Assembly (NCBI GenBank): GCA_964495615.1
Contig: CAZBVX010000020.1
Coordinates: 1 to 12,348, forward strand
Reading direction: 5' to 3'
From: CAINDR01 sp964495615
Lineage (GTDB): Bacteria > Patescibacteriota > Patescibacteriia > Patescibacteriales > UBA12465
Length of the DNA stretch: 12,348 nucleotides
Shown piece by piece: positions 6,071 through 12,348 of the stretch. The translations under genes were made by a program, and so were the position numbers. Each line of letters begins with the position of its first letter. The stretch's first letter is position 1. The notes under the pieces were generated by a model, which had not been told where the DNA came from, did no database searches, and saw only the letters and a program-made list of their open reading frames with translations.

Positions 6071-7021
6071 ATGAATAACCAACATATTCCACTAAGTGTG
6101 CCAAAAAATAAGGTTTCTGAATACAAAAAAAATTGGCAGAGAGCGGTCGGAAAGTCTGGAAAATTATTTTTATTCGCTGGTGATCAAAAACTTGAACACT
6201 TGAATGATGATTTTGTCGGCGCTGGAATTTCTCCAGAAGACAAAAATCCTCGCCATCTTTTTGAGATTGCCAAAAACATCAAAACCGGCGTTTTCGCTAC
6301 TCATCTCGGTTTGATTTCTCGCTACGGTGCCGATTTTAAAAACATTAATTACGTCGTCAAGCTTAATGGACGCACCAATCTTTTTGATGACAAAGACGAA
6401 CTCACTTCTCCGGCTTGGCATCGAGTGGAAGAAATTGTTCATTTTGCCAAACAAAGCGGTTTAAAAATCACTGGCGTTGGTTATACTGTCTACTTGGGTG
6501 GCGAAAAGGAAACTGAAATGATCAAAGAAGCAGCCCAAATCTGCCTGGAAGCCCACCAAAATGGCCTGCTTGCAATTATTTGGATGTATCCACGAAATAG
6601 CAAAATAAAAAATGAAGATAATCCTCATTTGATTGCTGGTGGTGCTGGCGTCGCTGCCGCTCTCGGTGCTGATTTTGTCAAAACAAAATATCCCTACAAA
6701 AACCAAAAAGATGCCGGCAAGTTTTCCGAAGTAACCGAAGCGGCTGGTAATTGCGGCGTGATTTGTGTTGGTGGCAGTAAAATGACCACCAAACAACTAT
6801 TTGCTGCTTTGGGTACACAAGCCAAGCAAGGAACTCGCGGTCTGGCTGTTGGTCGAAACTTGCATCAAAGAAGCGTCAAAGAAGCAACACAAATCATTGA
6901 AGGATTAGAGGGATTCTTGCAAGGAAAATATTCTGAAAAAGAAGCCTTGGTGATTGCGGAGGGAAAAAAAATAAAAACCAAAAAAGGAAAAGGAAAAAGT
7001 AAATTATTATTTTTCTTCTAA
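6071..7021 (+). CDS. fbaB: Class I fructose-bisphosphate aldolase, DhnA/FbaB (archaeal-type) family
   Basis: The enzyme reversibly cleaves fructose 1,6-bisphosphate into dihydroxyacetone phosphate and glyceraldehyde 3-phosphate through a Schiff base, in the cytoplasm. The 316-residue product shows the COG1830 TIM-barrel motifs in order: LFLFAGDQKLEH (32-43, with D38), VKLNGRTNLF (96-105), IIWMYPRN (169-176, with W171 and Y173), GADFVKTKYPY (199-209), CVGGSK (232-237) and GLAVGRNLHQR (257-267). By spacing to the archaeal enzyme, K204 is the Schiff-base lysine, Y173 the acid/base tyrosine and W171 the matching tryptophan. The broader family includes related aldolases, such as those for 2-amino-3,7-dideoxyheptulosonate synthesis, but the motif set and context favour the glycolytic enzyme. 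The last 20 residues form a basic tail ending in LLFFF, absent from typical members. The ATG lies ten bases outside the palindromic promoter, without a Shine-Dalgarno sequence. Confidence 0.88.
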   Translation: MNNQHIPLSVPKNKVSEYKKNWQRAVGKSGKLFLFAGDQKLEHLNDDFVGAGISPEDKNPRHLFEIAKNIKTGVFATHLGLISRYGADFKNINYVVKLNGRTNLFDDKDELTSPAWHRVEEIVHFAKQSGLKITGVGYTVYLGGEKETEMIKEAAQICLEAHQNGLLAIIWMYPRNSKIKNEDNPHLIAGGAGVAAALGADFVKTKYPYKNQKDAGKFSEVTEAAGNCGVICVGGSKMTTKQLFAALGTQAKQGTRGLAVGRNLHQRSVKEATQIIEGLEGFLQGKYSEKEALVIAEGKKIKTKKGKGKSKLLFFF

Positions 7022-7033
7022 ACTGGGGACAAA

Positions 7034-7060
7034 AAAACACCGTTTCAATAACGGTGTTTT
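7034..7060. terminator. Bidirectional terminator between the aldolase and the histone-tailed membrane protein
   Basis: A perfect 11-bp stem pairs aaaacaccgtt (7034-7044) with aacggtgtttt (7050-7060) around the loop tcaat. An A run lies on the left and T runs on the right, so it can end transcription of both convergent genes. It begins 12 bases after the aldolase stop and ends 11 bases before the other gene's stop. Confidence 0.9.
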
Positions 7061-7071
7061 TGTTTTGTTTT

Positions 7072-8706
7072 TTATTCAACTGTTTCAGTGGTGCTGGCTT
7101 CTGGATTAACTATTTCCACTTTGATTCGATCAGACAAGCTTGGTGCTTTACTAATAAAAGAAGGGGAGAATTCTAATTTGTAAGCACTAATTCCCTCCAC
7201 TGTCTTCAAGTAATCATTGATTTGGTCGCGGCTGAGATTGACCAATTTGTTTCGATCAATAATTTCCACGCCTTCCGCAAAAGTGGTTCTTCCGGAAAAG
7301 GCCGCTTTCACAGAAGCAGTTTTTGTGGCTTCATCACTATTTTCCAAGGAATAAGAAACTGAACTTTCATTCAGACCGGAAAGAACTTGTCCTTCCGGAA
7401 CAGAAACTTTCAATTTTCCCTGAATCAATTTCATTGATTCTGCCTGTGAAAAGGCAATAACTTGAACACTGCCGCGGGCTTTCATTTTGAATTCATCTTT
7501 TTTGTCATTTTCTTTGGCGTCAGTGGCAGTGATAATTTTTGTGATATCGACATTATAAATAATTTTGTCATATTGCGAGAATCTGGAAGCAGATTCAGTT
7601 TTGGCTTTTTCCATTAAAGAAAGACTCAAATCTTTTTTTGCGTTAGCTAGATCATCAGCACTAATATATTTGATCATATTACCGCTAATTGAAAAAGCTT
7701 CACGGCTCTCAGCATAAATTTTGGCTTGCAAAGCTTGGTTCAAGCCTGGAATGGTAAAAGTGCTTGGCTGAATGGCCATGTCAGCGCTTGGTTGATCTGG
7801 ATAAACCTCCACCTCCACTTCTCCGCCAGCTGGAATAGTAACTGTCTTTTTGATTCGGAATAATTTGTTATCTGGGGTTAGCAAGCGGGTTTTTACGACC
7901 AAGGTCTGAGCAACATTATTTTTGTTAATAAGAAAAGCTTTGCCGGAAAAACTTTCACTGCTTGCTTCTTCTCCCGTGGCGTCATAGATTTTTTCATCTT
8001 CAATAATCAAGGAACGAACAACTCCCTTGATGGTGTTACCAACCTCGGCGGTGGAGGAAGCATTTTCATCAGCAACGGTGATGATTAGATTTTCATTCAC
8101 TAATTCTTCATTTGGAACAATCGAAACAGTTAATTTTGAAAAAGAGAAGAAGGCGACGATTCCAATCAAAACCACTACGGCAATCGTGAAGCGAATGGCA
8201 AATTTGCGATAGAAACTAATTGATCTTTTTTGATGATGATTGGTTGGTGTTTCTTCATTTTTTTCCCTGGCCTCATTGGCTAGGGATCGATAAAACTTTC
8301 TCTGAAAATCATAGTCATCACGATTGTATGGTTTTTCCAGGGCCTCAACCGGGTTTTGAAACTCCTCTTCTTCCACCTCTTTCTCTTCATAATCATCAGT
8401 ATATTCTTCACTAGAATTGTTTTCTTCAAAATAATCAGATTGTTGAGGTTGAGAAAAATCTTGCACAAAACTTTCATCAGCGAAAGAGTCTTCTGGACGA
8501 TAAGATTCTTGTTCAATAACAAATTTTTTGAAACTACTTTCGTCTACTCGAGTCAAAATTGGCTTTGCTTTTGCTTTTGCTTTTGAAACACGCTTAACTG
8601 GTTTTTTGACTGTCGTTTTTTTTGCGGCAGTGGTTGATTTTTTGGCTGCTACTTTTGGTTTGGTGGTTTTTTTTGCAGCTGGAGAAGATTTTTTTTGCAC
8701 TGGCAT
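7072..8706 (-). CDS. Membrane protein with a histone-H1-like N-terminal tail and a 'baseplate J-like' extracytoplasmic region
   Basis: The 544-residue product has four parts. Residues 1-50 are almost only Lys, Ala, Thr, Ser, Pro and Val with repeated AAKK(S/T)T units, like the DNA-binding tail of histone H1. Residues 51-160 are polar, with a very acidic stretch (about 94-117). A single hydrophobic segment spans about 170-189. The rest (190-544) is predicted to be extracytoplasmic and beta-rich, beginning SKLTVSIVPNEELV. It contains SFSGKAFLINKNNVAQTLVVKTRLLTPDNKLFRI followed by KKTVTIPAGGEVEVEVYPDQP. From memory, this pattern recurs in proteins of Patescibacteria genomes labelled 'baseplate J/gp47 family', though nothing here indicates a phage tail. 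The function is unknown. Binding nucleoid DNA or polyanions on the inside while anchored in the envelope is inference from the tail. It lies 60 bases after dnaE with its own candidate promoter and has no Shine-Dalgarno sequence. Confidence 0.85.
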   Translation of the reverse strand: MPVQKKSSPAAKKTTKPKVAAKKSTTAAKKTTVKKPVKRVSKAKAKAKPILTRVDESSFKKFVIEQESYRPEDSFADESFVQDFSQPQQSDYFEENNSSEEYTDDYEEKEVEEEEFQNPVEALEKPYNRDDYDFQRKFYRSLANEAREKNEETPTNHHQKRSISFYRKFAIRFTIAVVVLIGIVAFFSFSKLTVSIVPNEELVNENLIITVADENASSTAEVGNTIKGVVRSLIIEDEKIYDATGEEASSESFSGKAFLINKNNVAQTLVVKTRLLTPDNKLFRIKKTVTIPAGGEVEVEVYPDQPSADMAIQPSTFTIPGLNQALQAKIYAESREAFSISGNMIKYISADDLANAKKDLSLSLMEKAKTESASRFSQYDKIIYNVDITKIITATDAKENDKKDEFKMKARGSVQVIAFSQAESMKLIQGKLKVSVPEGQVLSGLNESSVSYSLENSDEATKTASVKAAFSGRTTFAEGVEIIDRNKLVNLSRDQINDYLKTVEGISAYKLEFSPSFISKAPSLSDRIKVEIVNPEASTTETVE

Positions 8707-8751
8707 AAGAAGCTAAAAATAATATGTAAGCTAAATAAAATTCTAATCACA

Positions 8752-8780
8752 AGTATAACAAATTTTTTAGACGGCGACAA
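8752..8780 (-). promoter_or_regulatory. Candidate promoter of the histone-tailed membrane protein gene, overlapping the dnaE 3' end
   Basis: On the minus strand, TTGTCG (8780-8775, inside the last dnaE codons) and TATACT (8757-8752) are 17 bases apart, with TGT before the -10. Transcription would start near 8745, about 39 bases before the ATG at 8706. No terminator is visible between dnaE and this gene, so readthrough from dnaE is also possible. Confidence 0.5.
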
Positions 8781-11700
8781 TTTTTATTTTATCACCAAAC
8801 TCCGAATTGAGACTATTTTTCAAGTCTTCACAATTATTAACCAAGAAACCGGTCTTGATAATATTTTCTTTCCCTTCATTATTGATTTTGAAATAAACCG
8901 GATCGCTTCCCGGATGAGAAATCATTTTTAATTTTAAATTTTCTGCTTCTGAATCTGATAACTCAACAAGCAAAATAATCTTTAAGGGATTATTGTTGGG
9001 AATTTTTTTTGTTTCTGGGACAGCAGAAATTATTGGTGCCGATTTTACTACGTTATTTCGGTTAGTTTGAAAATTTGCTGACCGGCTGCGATAATTTTTT
9101 GGTGCGCTGGCCTTGTAATCCATCACCGCCCTTTTGAGGTCGTCAACAGAAGTCTGCGGTTCATTTGGATTAAGCAAGACGGCAATGCTGGCCAAAACTT
9201 TCATTTCACCATCTTTGTTTGATAGGCGTCCATAGATTCCCAACATCTTTCCTTCGATCCATAAATCAAGATTAACTTTTAGAACACTCGGAAAAACCAA
9301 AACCTCAGCTGTTCCGGAAACATCTTCAATTTTCACAAACATCATCGTTTCCCCGCTCTTGGTGATAATTTTTTTGATTGTTGAAACCACGCCCGCCACC
9401 ACAACGTTTTCATCGTTAACGCGAGAATTCAAAGATTGAAGAGGAATAATATAGTCACCAAAAAAATTACGAAAAACAGAAAATGGATGCTCAGAAATAT
9501 AGAGACCCAACAATTCCTTCTCCCAAGACAATTGTTCCGCCTTATCAATTGGTTTTCCGGGATCAAGCGTCAAACGCAAAACATCCGTGTTTGGCAAAGA
9601 ACCGAACAGGCTGGTCTGGCGGCTCTCTTTGCGTTTGGAGGCTTCCTTGTTTACGGAGAGAATTTTTTCCGAATTAAAAAGCAGCTGTCCCCTTTCAGCA
9701 AATCTATCAAACGCACCGCACTTGATTAAACTCTCCAAAGATTTTTTATTCAAATCTTTGTCGGTAATTCTTTCTAACAAATCCAGGAGGTCTTTGTAGG
9801 GACCGTTTTGTTTTCGTTCAGCGATAATCACCTCCACAATATGCTCACCGACATTTTTGATGGCGTTCAAACCAAAACGGATCGTGTCAATTTTTTCTTC
9901 ACCAATTTCTTTTTTGTTAGCAGCAGTTCCAGAAGTAACCACCGTAAAAGAAGCAAAAGATTCGTTGATGTCCGGAGCCATGATTTTCATGTCCATGTTT
10001 TTACATTCATCAATTTCAATGGAAATGCGTTCAGTATCATGCTGATCAGCAGTTAAAAGAGCAGCCATAAATTCCACTGGCCAATGTGCTTTCAAATAAG
10101 CGGTTTGGTAGCCGACAAGAGCATAGCAAGCCGCATGGCTGCGGTTGAAGCCATAGCCGGCAAAAGGTTCAATAAATGAAAAAACTTTTTCTGCTAATTC
10201 TAGGTGGATGCCATTCTTCACACAGCCCTCGATAAACTTTTCTTTTTGCTCCGCCAACAAGGTCACAATTTTTTTACCCATCGCTTTGCGCAACACATCC
10301 GCTTGCCCCATCGTGAAACCAGCCAAATCACGAGCAATTTGCATGACCTGTTCTTGATAAATCGCTACGCCATAAGTTTTTTTCAAAATCGGTTCTAGTT
10401 TTGGATGGAGATAAACAACTTGCTTGGTTTTGTGTTTGCCATTAATATAATCCGGAATCCACTCCATCGGTCCTGGACGATACAAAGCCACCATCGCAAT
10501 AATATCTTCAAAAACCGAAGGTTTTAAATCACGAAGATAACGTTTCATGCCGGAAGATTCAAACTGAAAAACCCCAGTTGTTTCGCCGCGTTGAAATAAT
10601 TCATAAGTAGCGGCATCATCCAAAGGAATTTCATCCATATCAATTTCCAAGCCGCGAGTATTTTTGATGATTTTTAAGGCCGATTCGATAATTGTCAAAT
10701 TTTTCAAACCCAAAAAATCCATTTTCAAAAGACCCAAGTCTTCGACTGGATGAAGCGAATATTGTGAAACAATACTTTTATCAGAGGAAGAGGCGTATTG
10801 AATTGGTACATATTCTGTTAGCGGCTTATCGGTAATCAAAACTCCGCAAGCGTGAGTGGAGGAATGACGGGCCACACCCTCCAAGCGCTTGGCATAGTCA
10901 ACCATTCTCTTCACGGCCAAATCTCCTTCATAAAGTTCTTTAAATTCCGGAACAGATTTGATTGAACCGGCAATATCAAATTTGGCCGGAATAGCTTGTG
11001 AAACACGATTGCATAATTCATAAGGCTCACCCAAAACTCTTCCAGCATCACGAATTGCTGCTCGTGAAGCCATCGTTCCAAAAGTAATAATCTGTGCCAC
11101 ATGATCAGCGCCATATTTTTCAGAAACATAATCAAGAACCTCCCCACGTCGAATATCAGCAAAATCCATATCGATATCTGGCATAGAAATACGTTCTGGA
11201 TTCAAAAAACGCTCAAAGAGTAAATCGTATTGAATTGGATCAAGATTGGTAATCCCAATCAAATAACAAACCATTGAACCAGCAGCACTACCACGTCCTG
11301 GACCAACGATAATTCCTTTGTTTTTTGCCCAGTTAACAAAATCGGCGACAATCAAAAAATACGATGGCCAACCCATTTTTTCAATTACCGAAAGCTCATA
11401 GTCCATTCGTTCGTGCACTGCTTTTTCTTGTCCATCAACAAAACCTTTTTTGTAGCGGGTTTTTATTCCCTCCTCACAAAGAAAACGCAAGTAAGAATTT
11501 CCGTCATAGTTTTCTGGTACTTCAAAATAAGGCAATTGAATATTGCCCAGTTGGATTTCAACATTACATTTTTCAGCAATCTTTAAAGTGTTTTCAATCG
11601 CTTCTGGAACATGAGCAAATATTTCTTCCATTTCTTTGGCTAAGCGATAGGAATAATTTCCACCCATCATACTCATGCGATCAGTGTCGGTTCTTTTTTT

Positions 11701-12348
11701 CTTGTTCTGAATGCACAACAAAATATCCTGCGCTTCGTCGTCTTCTTTTTTTAGATAATGAATATCGTTAGTGGCGACCAAAGGAACTCCCAACTCTTTT
11801 GAAAATTCAATCATTTTTTGGTTAACCAAAATTTGACCCGGAAGCTCCGGATGATCCATGATTTCCAAATAATAATTTCCTTCACCAAATAATTCTTGAT
11901 ACTCCAAAATTCTTTTTTTGGCTTGTTCAAATTTTTCCGCCAAAATTAATTGTGAAATTTCACCACCCAAACAAGCTGAACAAGCAATAATTCCTTCATG
12001 ATATTGCTGCAACAATTCCCAGTCGATACGCGGCTTATAATAAAAACCTTCCAAGTGAGCGATGGAAGTTAGTTTGATTAAATTTTGATAGCCTTCATTA
12101 TTTTTTGCCAACAATAAAAGATGAAAACTGTGGCCATCGGCGCGAGTGTTTTTGTCGTGGCGGGAAGCTGGTGCTAAATAGGCTTCAACACCAATAATCG
12201 GTTTGATGCCAGCTTTTTTGCATTTTTGATAAAATTCCACCACACCATACATGACACCATGATCAGTAATCGCCACGGCTGGCGCGCCATCTTCTTTGGC
12301 TAGATTAACCAACTCGTCAATCTTGGTTAGACCGTCAAGTAAAGAATA
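8767..12348 (-). CDS. dnaE: DNA polymerase III alpha subunit; first few codons beyond the window edge
   Basis: This is the replicative DNA polymerase. The frame is open to the right edge: 1193 visible residues, beginning YSLLDGLTKIDELV, so roughly 10-15 N-terminal residues (the FVHLHVHSE part) are missing. The TTG at 12312 is an internal Leu, not the start. In visible numbering, the PHP domain shows SLLDG, AITDHG, IGVEAYL, SFHLLLLA and TNDIHYL, so its metal ligands look kept and it may be catalytically active. The palm holds GPGRGSAAGS and MPDIDMDF (catalytic D391 and D393), with the third Asp, D544, in KMDFLGLKNL. GYGFNRSHAACYAL follows. QTSLF (911-915) fits the beta-clamp-binding motif. An OB fold follows (VVVAGVVSTIKKI to VLVFPSVL, about 980-1023), then a low-complexity linker and a C-terminal domain that could be tau-binding. 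There is no exonuclease insertion, so it is DnaE and not PolC, and there is no intein. Confidence 0.97.
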   Translation of the reverse strand, partial: YSLLDGLTKIDELVNLAKEDGAPAVAITDHGVMYGVVEFYQKCKKAGIKPIIGVEAYLAPASRHDKNTRADGHSFHLLLLAKNNEGYQNLIKLTSIAHLEGFYYKPRIDWELLQQYHEGIIACSACLGGEISQLILAEKFEQAKKRILEYQELFGEGNYYLEIMDHPELPGQILVNQKMIEFSKELGVPLVATNDIHYLKKEDDEAQDILLCIQNKKKRTDTDRMSMMGGNYSYRLAKEMEEIFAHVPEAIENTLKIAEKCNVEIQLGNIQLPYFEVPENYDGNSYLRFLCEEGIKTRYKKGFVDGQEKAVHERMDYELSVIEKMGWPSYFLIVADFVNWAKNKGIIVGPGRGSAAGSMVCYLIGITNLDPIQYDLLFERFLNPERISMPDIDMDFADIRRGEVLDYVSEKYGADHVAQIITFGTMASRAAIRDAGRVLGEPYELCNRVSQAIPAKFDIAGSIKSVPEFKELYEGDLAVKRMVDYAKRLEGVARHSSTHACGVLITDKPLTEYVPIQYASSSDKSIVSQYSLHPVEDLGLLKMDFLGLKNLTIIESALKIIKNTRGLEIDMDEIPLDDAATYELFQRGETTGVFQFESSGMKRYLRDLKPSVFEDIIAMVALYRPGPMEWIPDYINGKHKTKQVVYLHPKLEPILKKTYGVAIYQEQVMQIARDLAGFTMGQADVLRKAMGKKIVTLLAEQKEKFIEGCVKNGIHLELAEKVFSFIEPFAGYGFNRSHAACYALVGYQTAYLKAHWPVEFMAALLTADQHDTERISIEIDECKNMDMKIMAPDINESFASFTVVTSGTAANKKEIGEEKIDTIRFGLNAIKNVGEHIVEVIIAERKQNGPYKDLLDLLERITDKDLNKKSLESLIKCGAFDRFAERGQLLFNSEKILSVNKEASKRKESRQTSLFGSLPNTDVLRLTLDPGKPIDKAEQLSWEKELLGLYISEHPFSVFRNFFGDYIIPLQSLNSRVNDENVVVAGVVSTIKKIITKSGETMMFVKIEDVSGTAEVLVFPSVLKVNLDLWIEGKMLGIYGRLSNKDGEMKVLASIAVLLNPNEPQTSVDDLKRAVMDYKASAPKNYRSRSANFQTNRNNVVKSAPIISAVPETKKIPNNNPLKIILLVELSDSEAENLKLKMISHPGSDPVYFKINNEGKENIIKTGFLVNNCEDLKNSLNSEFGDKIKIVAV

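Noticed and set aside
7072..8706. Prophage or contractile-tail origin of the baseplate J-like gene
   Set aside because: It has a membrane segment and a cytoplasmic tail, and no other phage or tail genes are near; neighbours are core chromosomal genes.
8528..8716. Plus-strand ORF with FAFAFAF repeats
   Set aside because: It is the mirror of the AKAKAK repeats in the minus-strand protein.
11364..11771. 135-codon plus-strand ORF inside dnaE
   Set aside because: It is antisense to well-conserved DnaE sequence and has no promoter, start context or recognisable motif.
12310..12312. TTG as the dnaE start
   Set aside because: The frame continues upstream with YSLLDGLTKIDE, conserved DnaE sequence, so the gene runs off the window.
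1..12348. CRISPR arrays, insertion sequences, toxin-antitoxin pairs or a defence island
   Set aside because: No spaced direct repeats, transposase, terminal repeats or small gene pairs of that kind were seen on either strand.

Overview
This is an AT-rich, gene-dense bacterial chromosome segment made almost entirely of housekeeping genes. The combination suggests a Candidate Phyla Radiation (Patescibacteria) genome: an L31 with a long basic tail, RF1 with a GPGGQ loop beside a PrmC carrying NLPY instead of NPPY, a DhnA-type class I aldolase, and a membrane protein of the kind often labelled 'baseplate J/gp47' in these genomes. This is judged from protein character, not from a marker-gene tree. 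No insertion sequence, prophage, CRISPR array, tRNA or rRNA is visible.

Layout. Positions 1-1379 (-) hold a polysaccharide flippase cut by the left edge. It is divergent from rpmE (1505-1837, +). A 262-base intergenic region (1838-2099) holds the rpmE terminator and a strong candidate for an undescribed small RNA on the minus strand (about 2062 to 1936), with its own promoter, several hairpins and a terminator. Next come prfA and prmC (+), three bases apart: a release factor and the enzyme that methylates it. Convergent to them is a minus-strand pair at 4028-6013, an unrecognised single-pass membrane protein followed by rodA. The start of that pair faces a class I aldolase gene (6071-7021, +) across a perfect 20-bp-arm inverted repeat carrying a symmetric promoter motif. 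The aldolase converges on a 544-residue membrane protein with a histone-H1-like tail (7072-8706, -). That gene lies downstream of dnaE (8767 to beyond the right edge, -), which lacks only its first few codons.

How the genes relate. rpmE, prfA and prmC serve translation. The flippase and RodA serve the cell envelope, and the protein upstream of rodA may be an envelope partner by position. DnaE is the replicative polymerase and the aldolase is glycolytic. Convergent pairs share bidirectional terminators (3991-4020 and 7034-7060), and divergent pairs share compact promoter regions.

Gene starts lack good Shine-Dalgarno sequences almost throughout, candidate promoters mostly have extended -10 (TGn) elements, and none of the eight visible stop codons is TGA. 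The most promising unexplained elements are the small RNA between rpmE and prfA, the palindromic divergent promoter with its 14-base motif, and the histone-tailed membrane protein.
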